Below are positions 22,031 to 31,977 of a stretch of DNA of 64,000 nt, in pieces. Source of the DNA: Chryseobacterium limigenitum (GTDB taxonomy: Bacteria > Bacteroidota > Bacteroidia > Flavobacteriales > Weeksellaceae); the NCBI RefSeq assembly GCF_900114875.1, contig NZ_FPKW01000005.1, positions 218,233 through 282,232 on the forward strand, written 5' to 3'. Position numbers and translations under genes: made by a program. Numbering within the stretch: the first letter of the stretch is position 1; every line of letters starts with the position of its first letter. The notes beneath the pieces were generated by a model. That model saw nothing but the letters and a program-made list of their open reading frames with translations. It searched no databases and was not told where the DNA came from.

Positions 22031-24664
22031 ATGAAAAAGAACATTTTATTCCTTTTAGTGGCTTGCATCGTTCTCTCTTGCGGATCAAAACCCAAGAGAC
22101 CCGAGCAGCGATCGAAGTTCATGAAAGGGTTTTCCACATATTACAATACACTATTTAATGCAAAAGATGCGTTAAACAGTGAATTTACGAGTAGAGACAA
22201 AGCACATAAAGATAATTTTTATGCGCCTTATATTCCTATTCTTACCTACGAAGATCAACCTTTGGGAAGTGATCTCGGACAGTCTTCTGCTTTCGCTGAA
22301 AATACTATGAAAATTGCGGAAGTAAATAATTCTCCCAGCAGAAATGCTGCAGGAAGAGCGCCGGGAGCTCCTCCAGGTGCACCTCCGGGTATGCCGGGCG
22401 GACTTAATGGTGGCAATCCAAACAGTCAGCAGGAACAAAATGGTCAACCGGAAAATAAAGGAGCCTCTGTTTTGGAAATTGCCGAAGCCAAAGCTTTAAA
22501 AGCGATCAACAAATATTCTGTGATCAAAAACGGAGAAGAAAAAAATAAGAAAATATTTGATGCCTACATCATTCTTGCGCAATCAAGAATTTATCAGAAC
22601 AAATCTGTGGAAGCTCTGGATGCCCTGAACTACGTTTTCACTCACATGAAGAACGATAAAAGGATTCCTTTGGCTAAAGTTTATCAAGCAGCGGCGTACG
22701 CTCAGATAAAAGATTATCATAAAGCTCAGGAAATTTTCGCTCAATTGAAAACTGAAGATATTAGTAAAGAATATAAAAAAATATCAAGTATTTACTCTGC
22801 AGAAAGTCTTCTGGATGCCGGAAAAAAAGAAGAAGCTGCAAAAGAACTTGATAATGCTTTCGAAGTGAATACCAACCGAAAACTGAAAAGTAGAATTGCT
22901 TTCTTAAGAGGTCAGGTGTTGGAAGGTTTAAATCAAAATGAAAAAGCTAGAGAAAGCTTCATGGCTGCCTACAAATACGCCAATGATTTTGAATTTGAGG
23001 TTAAATCCCAGATTGAAATTGCCAAAACTTTTAACGGCAAAGGTGATTATGAGGGAGCAAGAAAATATTTAGAAGATATCAGTAAAAAAGGAACTTACGG
23101 TTCCAGAAAGAACGAATTTTATTATGCATTGGGTTTAATGGCCAACAAAGCAGGTAAAAAGCAGGAAGCTCAGGATCTTTTCAAGAAATCTTTAAAAGAA
23201 AAAGTTTCAGATCAGCAGGTTCGTGGTTTAGCTTACTATGAAATAGGGAAGGATTATCTTGATAAGAATGATTATATCGGAGCCGGAAGTTATTATGATT
23301 CTGCGCTTGTTGCGATGACTTATGAGCCTTCAAAAGTGCTGTTGCAGGAACAGTCTATCAACATCAAGAAAATATCAAAAAACTATTATCTGATCAAGAA
23401 AAATGACAGTATTCTTTCTTTAGCCAAGATGTCTGAAGCCCAAAAAACAGATTTTTTCTCTAAACATATTGCTAAATTAAAATTAAAAGAAGAAAAGGAA
23501 GAGCTGGAAAGAAGACGTGCAGAAAGAGCAAAAGGCTTTGATACAGGAGATTACAGTGCTAATTCTATATTCGCCAACAGTTCCAATTCTTTCGAAGATT
23601 TCGGTACTAGTTCAAAAGGTTTTTATTTCAGCAATACCGGAACTGTCTCTAAAGGATCTTCAACATTTAAACAAGTTTGGGGAGACAGAGCGCTTGTCGA
23701 CAACTGGCGTTATTCTAAGAAAATGGCAACGATCGATGATATGAAAAACGAGGCGTTGGGCGTTACTTCAGCACCTAATCCCAGACGTTTTGAGCCATCT
23801 TTCTATATTGAACAGATTCCGACTGATGTAGCTAAACTAGATCAGCTTAAAAAGGACAGGGACACCGCTTCATTAGGTTTGGGTATCATGTATCAGAATT
23901 ATTTTACCAATACACCATTGGCTACAAAAACATTATATGATCTGGTAGATGTAAAACCTGAAGAAAAAGTAATGTTACAGGCTTTATATGAGATCTTTAA
24001 CATGAATTATGAGAAAAATCCTCAGATTGCAGAAAGAGCGAAGTCAATTTTATTAAAAGATTATCCTTATACTTCGTATGCAGAGTTTGCCAGAAATCCT
24101 AAGAACAGTACTTTTGTAAAATCTTCCGAAGATGTTCAGAATGAATATAAAAAAGCCTATGCCTTATTTGAAACCGAGAAGTTTGCGGAAAGTAAAGCAG
24201 TCATAGAAGCAGCTATTCAGAAATATCCGAAAGATGCTCTAGTGCCTAAATTCTCTTTATTAAATGCATTTAATACCGGAAAATCCAGTGGAAAAGAGGT
24301 AATGATCCTTCAATTGGAACAAATTGCTTTAAATTATGGCAAAACTCCAGAGGGAATCAAGGCTAAGGAAATGCTTAATTATCTGAAAAGCGACCTTTCT
24401 TTCCAGGAAACTGATAATAAAGGAAATACACTTCAAAAGCCGGGATCTGTACCAATGCAGCCAAACTCTCAAACGATTAATAACAATCCCGGATCAGTAA
24501 ATAATCAGAACAATGTGCAAGCTCAAAAAGCTACACCAATACAACCTTCACCAGCCGCAAATTCTGCCGCCATGCTTTTAGATGAAACTACTCCGCCGCC
24601 AACTCAACCTGGCAATACGCCGGGTCAGAAACCAACAACTCAGGCTCCGGCAAAACCAAAATAA
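22031..24664 (+). CDS. sprE: SprE/PorW-type TPR lipoprotein of gliding and type IX secretion
   Basis: An 877-residue lipoprotein. The signal ends at the lipobox VLSC (Cys17), followed by FMKGFSTYYNTLFNAKDAL, which is characteristic of the family. A Gly/Pro-rich linker lies near 113-145, then several TPR-like helical repeats (about 150-500), and a Pro/Gln/Asn-rich tail ends the protein. SprE (Flavobacterium) and PorW (Porphyromonas) link the type IX outer-membrane ring to its motor. The gene stands alone with a strong terminator. Confidence 0.87.
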   Translation: MKKNILFLLVACIVLSCGSKPKRPEQRSKFMKGFSTYYNTLFNAKDALNSEFTSRDKAHKDNFYAPYIPILTYEDQPLGSDLGQSSAFAENTMKIAEVNNSPSRNAAGRAPGAPPGAPPGMPGGLNGGNPNSQQEQNGQPENKGASVLEIAEAKALKAINKYSVIKNGEEKNKKIFDAYIILAQSRIYQNKSVEALDALNYVFTHMKNDKRIPLAKVYQAAAYAQIKDYHKAQEIFAQLKTEDISKEYKKISSIYSAESLLDAGKKEEAAKELDNAFEVNTNRKLKSRIAFLRGQVLEGLNQNEKARESFMAAYKYANDFEFEVKSQIEIAKTFNGKGDYEGARKYLEDISKKGTYGSRKNEFYYALGLMANKAGKKQEAQDLFKKSLKEKVSDQQVRGLAYYEIGKDYLDKNDYIGAGSYYDSALVAMTYEPSKVLLQEQSINIKKISKNYYLIKKNDSILSLAKMSEAQKTDFFSKHIAKLKLKEEKEELERRRAERAKGFDTGDYSANSIFANSSNSFEDFGTSSKGFYFSNTGTVSKGSSTFKQVWGDRALVDNWRYSKKMATIDDMKNEALGVTSAPNPRRFEPSFYIEQIPTDVAKLDQLKKDRDTASLGLGIMYQNYFTNTPLATKTLYDLVDVKPEEKVMLQALYEIFNMNYEKNPQIAERAKSILLKDYPYTSYAEFARNPKNSTFVKSSEDVQNEYKKAYALFETEKFAESKAVIEAAIQKYPKDALVPKFSLLNAFNTGKSSGKEVMILQLEQIALNYGKTPEGIKAKEMLNYLKSDLSFQETDNKGNTLQKPGSVPMQPNSQTINNNPGSVNNQNNVQAQKATPIQPSPAANSAAMLLDETTPPPTQPGNTPGQKPTTQAPAKPK

Positions 24665-24667
24665 AAT

Positions 24668-24697
24668 AAAAAAGCGAAGATTATTCTTCGCTTTTTT
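24668..24697. terminator. Bidirectional terminator
   Basis: Stem GCGAAGA/TCTTCGC with flanking A and T tracts, loop TTAT. It separates convergent sprE and tsaB. Confidence 0.9.
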
Positions 24698-24714
24698 ATT
24701 TTCTGATTTTTTTA

Positions 24715-25398
24715 TTATGAATCTGAAGGTTTCTTTTTCTTCACTCCATGAAAATCTTTCAAATAAAACGGCTCGAAATAGGCAATATCCTCAAACTCTT
24801 TATTCTCAATTTTTTCTAAGGTCTTCTTTATTAAATATTGTGCAGAAGGGTAGATGCTATCATTAAAATCAGCATTCGGAAGCTGTAAAATTTCCTGTGC
24901 TTTCTTTGCTCCGTCTCCTACAAACAATACTTTTTTATCTTTAAATTCTTCAAAAGAAGTTTCATCTAAGATTTTTGCTTCGGTCTGAGATAGTTCTTCT
25001 CCTGTTTTACCTTCATAAACGGCTGTATAAACCTCCATTCTTCTTGCATCGATCAAGGGAATGATATAATCATAGTTTTGGTCTAAAAAAGGCTCTATCA
25101 TCGTCTCAAGAGAATTAACTGCAACCAACGGAATCTTTAATCCATAACAAAAACCTTTTGCTGAAGAAGCGCCAATTCTTAATCCGGTGTAAGAACCAGG
25201 ACCTTTTCCTAAAGACACTGCCTGAATATCTTTCATGGAAATTCCTGCTCCCTCCAAAGCCCATTCTACAAAAGTGTGCAGACTTTCGGACTGCTTATAA
25301 TTATCTGAAACTTCTTCGCAAACGCACAATAACTTATCATCGTCTGAAATCGCTACAGAACAGTTTTTGGAAGAGGTTTCTAGGTATAAAATTTTCAT
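24715..25398 (-). CDS. tsaB: tRNA t6A biosynthesis protein TsaB
   Basis: A 227-residue ASKHA-fold protein of the TsaB (YeaZ) family, scaffold of the TsaBDE complex that makes threonylcarbamoyl-adenosine-37 in tRNA. It has LYLETSSKNCSVAI at the N terminus, GKGPGSYTGLRIG (GPGSFTGLR-type block) and VAVNSLE. Like other TsaB proteins it lacks the metal-binding histidines of TsaD. Confidence 0.94.
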   Translation of the reverse strand: MKILYLETSSKNCSVAISDDDKLLCVCEEVSDNYKQSESLHTFVEWALEGAGISMKDIQAVSLGKGPGSYTGLRIGASSAKGFCYGLKIPLVAVNSLETMIEPFLDQNYDYIIPLIDARRMEVYTAVYEGKTGEELSQTEAKILDETSFEEFKDKKVLFVGDGAKKAQEILQLPNADFNDSIYPSAQYLIKKTLEKIENKEFEDIAYFEPFYLKDFHGVKKKKPSDS

Positions 25399-25498
25399 TT
25401 TTAATAATTAAATCTATCCGTTATTTTATCGATCTAGTAAGGAACAATTTAGATTCCTAGCAAGCGTAAATGTTCGGAATTATTTTTATTCTGCAAAT

Positions 25499-25939
25499 TT
25501 ATGGCTTTATTTCGATACTCTGGCGGCTCCAGAGTTTCCAGACAGAATTCTTTTTCATCCAAATTTCCAATAAAGCCAGTTTCATCTCAAAACTTTGATC
25601 TTTGTATAAACCTGATACTTGGATTTTTCTTCTGATACTCGTGAAATTCTTGTATTTCTTTATCTCAGAAATTTCAATCTGACTGATTTCTTTATAAATT
25701 ACTTTTTTACTTGAAAAATCTTTTTTAAAATCTTCAAAATTCTGAGTCCAGCCGTTTGAATGACCGAAAGAAACATCGGAACATAAGACATCGATTATTC
25801 TCTGATCATTATTCTGCATGTATTGATCTAAAAGCGAAATCCTTTCAAATAATTTTGCATCTTTTTGACTTGTTTTAAAACTCTGACAACTCCAAAAAGT
25901 GAATGAAAAAAGTAGGAGACAGAATGCTAATTTTCTCAC
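25499..25939 (-). CDS. NTF2-like (DUF4440-type) lipoprotein
   Basis: A 146-residue exported protein with lipobox FWSC (Cys18). The rest has the alternating helix/strand pattern of small NTF2/SnoaL-like folds, including SFGHSNGWTQN and a C-terminal WMKKNSVWKLWSRQSIEI strand. No catalytic residues are clear. The gene lies 1 bp after the SDR gene stop, so the two are probably co-transcribed. Confidence 0.75.
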   Translation of the reverse strand: MRKLAFCLLLFSFTFWSCQSFKTSQKDAKLFERISLLDQYMQNNDQRIIDVLCSDVSFGHSNGWTQNFEDFKKDFSSKKVIYKEISQIEISEIKKYKNFTSIRRKIQVSGLYKDQSFEMKLALLEIWMKKNSVWKLWSRQSIEIKP

Positions 25940-25940
25940 C

Positions 25941-26690
25941 TTATTTTCTGTAAATCGTTCTCGGCTCTGCCTGAGCGGTTGGATAAATTGTCATATCAGA
26001 AACACTCACATGCTTTGGAGCGTTGACACAATAAGCGATCGCGTCGGCAATATCTTCAGCTTTTAGGGCTTCATATCCAGCATACACCGTGGAAGCTTTT
26101 TCACTGTCTCCTTTAAATCTAACTAAAGAAAAGTCAGTTTCTACTGCTCCCGGTTGAATATTCGTAACCTTAATTCCAAATTCAGTTAATTCTATTCTCA
26201 TTCCTTCGGAAATTACATCAACTGCTTTTTTGGTAGCGCAATACACAACTCCGTTGGCATACGTTTGCCTAGCTGCAACAGAACTTATATTTACGATATG
26301 TCCGGAATTTCTTTCTTTCATTGTCGGAATGATCATTTTAGAAACATACAAAAGACCTTTTACATTTCCATCGATCATAGAATCCCAATCGCTTGTATTG
26401 CCTGCCGAAAGAGGTTCAAGACCATGAGCGTTTCCTGCATTATTGATGAGAACATCGATATTCTTCCATTCTTCCGGAAGAGAGTTGATAGCGTTCTCAA
26501 CTTCTTCAAGATTTCTTACATCAAATTTCAAACTAAATATTTCGGTATATTGAGAAAGCTCAGTTTTTAGAGATTCTAAGACCTCTGTTCTCCTTCCACA
26601 AATGATGACTCTGTTTCCTTGTTTTGCAAAAAGTTCTGCTGTAGATTTTCCTATTCCGGAGGTTGCCCCTGTGATGAGTATTGTTTTCAT
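25941..26690 (-). CDS. Short-chain dehydrogenase (YdfG-like)
   Basis: A 249-residue classical SDR. The NADP site is TGATSGIGKSTAELF (6-20) with an arginine pair after the second strand (CGRRTE). The catalytic tetrad shows NNAG, Ser in ISSVAA, and YCATK. Relatives oxidise L-allo-threonine and 3-hydroxy acids. The physiological substrate is not determinable. Confidence 0.9.
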   Translation of the reverse strand: MKTILITGATSGIGKSTAELFAKQGNRVIICGRRTEVLESLKTELSQYTEIFSLKFDVRNLEEVENAINSLPEEWKNIDVLINNAGNAHGLEPLSAGNTSDWDSMIDGNVKGLLYVSKMIIPTMKERNSGHIVNISSVAARQTYANGVVYCATKKAVDVISEGMRIELTEFGIKVTNIQPGAVETDFSLVRFKGDSEKASTVYAGYEALKAEDIADAIAYCVNAPKHVSVSDMTIYPTAQAEPRTIYRK

Positions 26691-26775
26691 AAAATTTTCA
26701 ATTTTAAATGTAACAGTCTAAAAATTTATCAATGTAACAATCATTGGTAAACTACTAGATTGATACATAGTTATA

Positions 26776-27147
26776 CTAATTAGCATCAAATGCTTCAAAA
26801 GCATCAATTATATGCTCTATAACAAGCTTTCCCTTTTCATCGGGAAGAACTGAAATGATATCAAATCTTACTTCCTGATTCTTATTAAATTCTTCCAGAT
26901 AATAATTGGCCGCAGAAACAATTAATGATATCTTTCTTTTATTAACGGCTTCTTGCGGGAGATTAAAAGCATCTGTTGAACGAGCTTTCACTTCTACAAT
27001 AATTATTAAACTATCTTTTTCGGTGATAATATCAATCTCTGCTTTTTGGTAACGAAAGTTTCTTATTAGAATTTTGTAACCGTTCTTTTGTAGAAATTCT
27101 ACAGCTAAGTCTTCTGCCTTTTTTCCGAGATCGTTGTGGTTTGCCAT
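26776..27147 (-). CDS. yraN: UPF0102 (YraN) family endonuclease-like protein
   Basis: A 123-residue protein of the YraN family, a Holliday-junction-resolvase-like nuclease fold. Conserved DLGKKAEDLAVEFLQKNGY at the N terminus, then EIDIITEKDSLIIIVEVKAR with the Asp-Glu-x-Lys catalytic core near 40-55. The biological role of the family is not established. Confidence 0.9.
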   Translation of the reverse strand: MANHNDLGKKAEDLAVEFLQKNGYKILIRNFRYQKAEIDIITEKDSLIIIVEVKARSTDAFNLPQEAVNKRKISLIVSAANYYLEEFNKNQEVRFDIISVLPDEKGKLVIEHIIDAFEAFDAN

Positions 27148-27188
27148 GCCTTCGTTTGAGGATTTGAGAGTTGTAGAATTACTAGTTT

Positions 27189-28118
27189 TTAAAACTCAAC
27201 CATTATTTTATCATCAACCTTTAACTTAACTTCACTACCAATAATCAAAGGTCTGTTATCTTTAATATGACCGTTCGGGAAACCGAAAGCAATAGGAAAT
27301 TTATATTTTGAAAGTCTTTCTGAGATTAATTTATAGGCGAATTCATCGAAGCTATTTTCATATTGTGCATTCTCCTTTTCATCTCCCATGTTGGTCATTC
27401 CTCCAACAATCATCCCTGAAATTTTAGTAAAAACTCCGGCCAATTCTAAACTCATGATCATTCGGTCAAGAGCATAAAAATTTTCGCCGATATCTTCAAT
27501 GAATAAAATTTTATCCTTAAATTCAAATGAATATTTAGTTCCTAGAAGGGCATAAATAAGGGCTAAATTCCCTCCAACCAATTCTCCCTTAGTATTTCCT
27601 TTTTTATTAAATTGATTCGGTTTTATGATATATTTTGGAGCTTTTCCTTTTAAAACATCAAAAATCAGATCATAACTTTCATCTGTAACTCCGAAACTTG
27701 AAGTCTTCATAGTCTGTCCATGAATGGAAGCAAAGCCTTTCTTCAATAAATAACTTTGGATCACGGTATTGTCAGAATAACCGATATACCATTTCGGATT
27801 TTCTATAAATTTGTTAAGCTTAAGATGCTGAATAAGATGCTGACAACCGTATCCGCCTCTGGAAGCCCAGACTGCGGAAGTCTCTTTGTCATTTAAAGCC
27901 CAATTGATATCTTTTATTCTTTCCTTTTCTGTTCCGGCATAATTGTATCCGTTTGAGAATTTAGTATAAAGATGTTCGCCTAAAACAGGTACAAAACCTT
28001 TATTTTTAATCATTTTAATTCCCTTTTCGAGTTGAGATACATCTACAGCTCCGGCAGGGGAAATAACAGCTATTTTATCGCCTTTTTTAAGGGATTTTGG
28101 AAAGATTATTTTTTTCAT
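27189..28118 (-). CDS. LD-carboxypeptidase (peptidase S66)
   Basis: Serine peptidase of 309 residues that cleaves the L,D bond of recycled tetrapeptides of murein, or related microcin-like substrates. Family blocks are AVISPAGAV, WASRGGYGC, GYSDNT (nucleophile Ser region), FIEDIGE and GFPNGHIKDN (His). No signal peptide, so it is cytoplasmic. It overlaps the upstream LysE-family gene by ATGA. Confidence 0.92.
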   Translation of the reverse strand: MKKIIFPKSLKKGDKIAVISPAGAVDVSQLEKGIKMIKNKGFVPVLGEHLYTKFSNGYNYAGTEKERIKDINWALNDKETSAVWASRGGYGCQHLIQHLKLNKFIENPKWYIGYSDNTVIQSYLLKKGFASIHGQTMKTSSFGVTDESYDLIFDVLKGKAPKYIIKPNQFNKKGNTKGELVGGNLALIYALLGTKYSFEFKDKILFIEDIGENFYALDRMIMSLELAGVFTKISGMIVGGMTNMGDEKENAQYENSFDEFAYKLISERLSKYKFPIAFGFPNGHIKDNRPLIIGSEVKLKVDDKIMVEF

Positions 28119-28801
28119 TTGCTTTTTTTATATTTCACTTCAGTTTTTTCTGCTTCTTCTAATCGCTTATCAAATTGGTTGAATTTTTTAAAGCTCTGCA
28201 AAAAGATAAAGAAACTGAAAAGTATAAGGATTCCGCCAACGATTCTTCTGATCTGATTGGCTAATTTTTGTGTTAACTTATCATGGAATTGCTTTGCCAA
28301 AAAGATTTTAGCAAGATCAATACATAAATAGGTTCCGATCACCAAACCAATATAAAGAATGAAATTACCCGTATCAGGATATTCTTTTCTCACCGAAATT
28401 ACGGTAACCAGCCAGAAAAGGATAACTCCAACATTTAAAAGATTAAAGAAAAAACCATTCATAAAGGTTTTAAAATAATTCTGGCTGATGATCTTTTCTT
28501 CACCCGGCATGTGCATTTTGGTTTTTGTGACCATCATGACGATTCCGTATACGAAGATAAGGATGGAGGTGATTCTATAAAATCCCGGATGCTTGTCTAT
28601 TAAACTCACGAGGTCTGCGCTCGCATAATACGCCGCAATAATGCACAACAAATCTGCTGTAATTACTCCTACATCTAAGGCCAAGGCATGTTTAGGCCCT
28701 CTAGAGAAGCTGGTTTCTATTAACAAGAAAAATATTGGTCCTATAAAAACAAGACTCAACATGAATCCCAGAATAACAGCAGAAAGTACTAATTCAAACA
28801 T
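28115..28801 (-). CDS. LysE-family translocator-like membrane protein
   Basis: A 228-residue, six-helix membrane protein. The N terminus (GFMLSLVFIGPIFFLLIETS) holds the conserved GPxxxxL feature of LysE/RhtB exporters, and a further helix is at 60-85. Exported substrate unknown, perhaps an amino acid or its derivative. The C-terminal tail is basic and cytoplasmic. It is coupled to the LD-carboxypeptidase gene by an ATGA overlap, which could link it to peptidoglycan-derived amino acids, though that is inference. Confidence 0.85.
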   Translation of the reverse strand: MFELVLSAVILGFMLSLVFIGPIFFLLIETSFSRGPKHALALDVGVITADLLCIIAAYYASADLVSLIDKHPGFYRITSILIFVYGIVMMVTKTKMHMPGEEKIISQNYFKTFMNGFFFNLLNVGVILFWLVTVISVRKEYPDTGNFILYIGLVIGTYLCIDLAKIFLAKQFHDKLTQKLANQIRRIVGGILILFSFFIFLQSFKKFNQFDKRLEEAEKTEVKYKKSK

Positions 28802-28906
28802 TTAAAAATTGTTTCTCTTCCAAATTTAAAAATTATATTTCTATTTGTCGATAAAATCCAATTCTTTTAGGGTTTGAAACTCAATTTAGAAGCTTTTACG
28901 AAACAA

Positions 28907-28933
28907 AAAAGACTACAAAATTTGTAGCCTTTT
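28907..28933 (-). terminator. Terminator after the 28959 gene
   Basis: CTACAAA/TTTGTAG stem with flanking AAAAG/CTTTT; T-rich on the minus strand. Confidence 0.6.
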
Positions 28934-28958
28934 ATAATATGTTTTGATATTTGTTTAA

Positions 28959-29477
28959 TCAATTTTCTTCGTCCGAACAATTTTCGTTGTAAATAAATTG
29001 ATAATCTTTTCTAATTTTTAATCCAAAAATTCCTCTCTCAAAAGTATAGATAATTTGGTTTTTAAATAACATTCTTTTATAATCAATAAAAAAACTTCTT
29101 GTCATGTAAGAATATTCATAAGCATTGTTATTTAGATAGATATAGGTAGTTTTACCTCTTTCATGGCTATTTCTTCCACCAACTTCTGCAATCATATTTC
29201 TATAACAGTATGTTTCCTTTGTAGGATTCATTCCTGTCAAATAATTAATAAGAAAAAATACATTAATTATCATTGGAATAGTAACTCCAAAAAAATAATT
29301 TCTACCTAAAGTTCCTACTTTTATGATATTTTTCTTAATTAAGATATGGCTTATTACGTACAGTAAAATAATAGTTGTTACAAACCAATAAAAATTAAGA
29401 ACAGTTTCAAATATAATTGTAATAAGTAAGATAAAATTAAGAATACTAAAAACTATACATTTATCTATTTTAGTCAT
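28959..29477 (-). CDS. Hypothetical membrane protein
   Basis: A 172-residue protein with three to four hydrophobic helices in the first 90 residues, then a soluble C-terminal part with NSHERGKTTYIYLNNNAYEY. No known family. It starts 2 bp after the stop of rnr, so it may be co-transcribed with it, though its unusually low GC content suggests a recently gained or fast-evolving gene. Confidence 0.75.
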   Translation of the reverse strand: MTKIDKCIVFSILNFILLITIIFETVLNFYWFVTTIILLYVISHILIKKNIIKVGTLGRNYFFGVTIPMIINVFFLINYLTGMNPTKETYCYRNMIAEVGGRNSHERGKTTYIYLNNNAYEYSYMTRSFFIDYKRMLFKNQIIYTFERGIFGLKIRKDYQFIYNENCSDEEN

Positions 29478-29479
29478 TA

Positions 29480-31633
29480 CTAATCAACAATCTTAAAGTC
29501 CAATTGTTTTTGAATCAAATTAGCTTTAACCACTTTTATTTGAACTTGATCTCCCAGCTGATATCTTTTCCCTGTTCTTGATCCGTAAACAGCGTGGGTA
29601 GCTTTATCATATGTATAAGAATCATCCATAAGATCTCTTAATTTGATCAATCCTTCAGCACCGTTTTCAGGAATTTCTACCCAGAAACCAAATTCTGCAA
29701 CACCGGAAATTACACCATTGAAAGTTTCTCCCAAGTGTTTTTCCATAAATTTCACCTGCATGAATTTGATAGAATCTCTTTCAGCATCTGCGGCCAATCT
29801 TTCTCTTGAACTGCAATATTTTGCTTTCTCTTCAACTTCTTCTCTATTGGTAGATTTTCCACCATCCAAATAGTGCTGAAGAAGACGGTGAGCAATCAAA
29901 TCCGGGTAACGACGGATAGGAGAAGTGAAGTGAGAATAATAGTCAAAGCCCAAACCATAGTGGCCGATAGGATCTGTAGAATAAACTGCTTTACTCATAC
30001 TTCGCATCGCTAATGTTTCCACCATATTTTCTTCGCCTTTTCCTTTTACATCACTTAGTAATTGGTTTAAAGATTCAGCAACTTTTTTGGTATTAGCCAA
30101 ATCCATTTTATATCCGAAAGTAGAAACAAAATCTCTTAAAGCTTCTAATTTTGCAGGATCCGGGTCATCGTGAATCCTGTAAATAAATGTATTATTGGTA
30201 GGCGATCCTTTTTTAGTTAATGAAACGAATTCTGAAACTTTTTTATTTGCTAAAAGCATGAATTCTTCAATCAAATGATTAGAGTCTTTACTTACTTTAA
30301 AGTAAACTCCGATCGGCTGATTATTTTCATCAAGATTGAATCTTACTTCGCTTCTGTCAAACGTGATTGCACCTTGTCTGATACGTTCTGCACGCATGAT
30401 TTTTGCTAAATTATCAAGAACTAAAATCTCTTCTGTATAATCTCCTTCTTTATTTTCAATTCTTTCCTGAGCTTCCTCGTACGTAAACCTTCTGTCGGAA
30501 TGAATTACTGTTCTACCAAACCATTGTTTCTGGATTTCTGCGCCGTCATTTAATTCAAAAACTGCAGAGAACGTAAATTTATCTTCGTTTGGTCTAAGTG
30601 AACAAACATCGTTACTTAAAACTTCCGGTAACATCGGAACAACTCGGTCAACTAAATATACCGATGTAGCTCTTTGATAGGCTTCATCATCCAAAATAGT
30701 TCCCGGAGTTACGTAATGAGAAACGTCTGCAATGTGCACCCCGATTTCCCAGTTTCCGTTATCTAATTTTCTGATAGACAAGGCATCATCAAAATCTTTT
30801 GCATCTTTCGGGTCAATGGTAAAGGTTGTAATACCTCTCATATCCCAACGTTTAGCAACTTCTTCTTCTGTAATTCGTCTGTCTATTTTATCGGCATCTT
30901 TTTCCACTTCTTCAGGGAATTCGTAAGGTAAGCCGTATTCTGCAAGAATAGAGTGGATCTCAGTTTCATGTTCTCCAGGAGCTCCTAAAACTTGGATAAT
31001 TTCACCTTCAGGATTTTTATCTCCAGGTCTCCATTCTGTCATTTTTACAACAACTTTATCACCATCCTGAGCACCTCCGAATTTTCCTTTTGGAATAAAA
31101 ATATCGGTATTGATCGATTTTTTATCACAAACAACAAATCCGAAATCTTTATGCGTAACAACCTGTAAAGTTCCTACAAATTCTGTTCTGTTTCTTTCCA
31201 AAACCTCTAAAACAGAACCTTCCAGTTTCTTTCCTTTATAAGTATAGGTGACGATTAAAACTTTATCGCCCTGTAGCGCATCTTTCACGTTTTTCGAGTG
31301 AATGAAGACGTCATCTTCCAGGCCTTCAACCTTTACATAAGCATTTCCTGATTGGTTAAAATCAATAGTTCCGGTTAAAGTTCCTGCAATATTCAGGTTT
31401 AATACGTATTTTCCTTTTTCAGTTTCCTTAATTCTTTCAGAAGCCTGAAGTTTATGTAAAGCCTGAATCACAAGCTCTCTCTGTCTTGGATTTTTATGAT
31501 CAATCCCGTCTGATATCTGTTTATAATTATAGATCTTCGTAGAATTTTCTGTCATGAAGCGTACTATCAATCTTCCGATCTCCATAAGCTTATGATCATT
31601 TTTTTGACTTATATATTTTTTCTTTTTTGGCAT
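29480..31633 (-). CDS. rnr: Ribonuclease R
   Basis: 3'-5' exoribonuclease of 717 residues. Layout: N-terminal winged helix (about 10-75), cold-shock OB domains (80-240), catalytic RNB domain with TIDPKDAKDFDDALS (aspartate cluster near 272-286) and YSHFTSPIRRYPDL, and C-terminal S1 domain (about 635-715, GVAEFGFWVEIPENGAEGL). It degrades structured RNA and rRNA fragments. A 10-bp hairpin lies in the leader (31699-31734). Confidence 0.97.
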   Translation of the reverse strand: MPKKKKYISQKNDHKLMEIGRLIVRFMTENSTKIYNYKQISDGIDHKNPRQRELVIQALHKLQASERIKETEKGKYVLNLNIAGTLTGTIDFNQSGNAYVKVEGLEDDVFIHSKNVKDALQGDKVLIVTYTYKGKKLEGSVLEVLERNRTEFVGTLQVVTHKDFGFVVCDKKSINTDIFIPKGKFGGAQDGDKVVVKMTEWRPGDKNPEGEIIQVLGAPGEHETEIHSILAEYGLPYEFPEEVEKDADKIDRRITEEEVAKRWDMRGITTFTIDPKDAKDFDDALSIRKLDNGNWEIGVHIADVSHYVTPGTILDDEAYQRATSVYLVDRVVPMLPEVLSNDVCSLRPNEDKFTFSAVFELNDGAEIQKQWFGRTVIHSDRRFTYEEAQERIENKEGDYTEEILVLDNLAKIMRAERIRQGAITFDRSEVRFNLDENNQPIGVYFKVSKDSNHLIEEFMLLANKKVSEFVSLTKKGSPTNNTFIYRIHDDPDPAKLEALRDFVSTFGYKMDLANTKKVAESLNQLLSDVKGKGEENMVETLAMRSMSKAVYSTDPIGHYGLGFDYYSHFTSPIRRYPDLIAHRLLQHYLDGGKSTNREEVEEKAKYCSSRERLAADAERDSIKFMQVKFMEKHLGETFNGVISGVAEFGFWVEIPENGAEGLIKLRDLMDDSYTYDKATHAVYGSRTGKRYQLGDQVQIKVVKANLIQKQLDFKIVD

Positions 31634-31698
31634 TTTTTAATTTTCTTTATTAATTACTTTTGGTTTTAAAATTCATTATTAAAACCACTTTTTACTTT

Positions 31699-31734
31699 AA
31701 AATCATCTAAAAACTTATTATATAAGATGATTTT
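31699..31734 (-). other. Leader hairpin upstream of rnr
   Basis: AAAATCATCT and its exact complement AGATGATTTT, 16-nt loop, 66 bp before the rnr start. The rest of the 344-bp gap is AT-rich with no further signal. Confidence 0.4.
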
Positions 31735-31942
31735 GTTTTTTTTGTTTAGTTTAAACAACTACATCAATTTTCCTTCCTTTTTTATAGTTGGATTTTTGTT
31801 TTGTATAAATTTAATACAAATATGGAGAAGAGGGGAGAAAAACCTTCTATTAAATATCTGTTAAATATTATATAGGTTTTGAGAAGTAAGTATGGAATGT
31901 GTTCTCTATTTAACACGCAAATATACAAAATAAAAAATAAAT

Positions 31943-31970
31943 AAGGCTTGCAATTTGATTTACAAGCCTT
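31943..31970 (-). terminator. Terminator of rpiB
   Basis: AAGGCTTG/CAAGCCTT stem with a 12-nt loop. T-rich sequence follows on the minus strand. Confidence 0.75.
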
Positions 31971-31977
31971 TATATGT

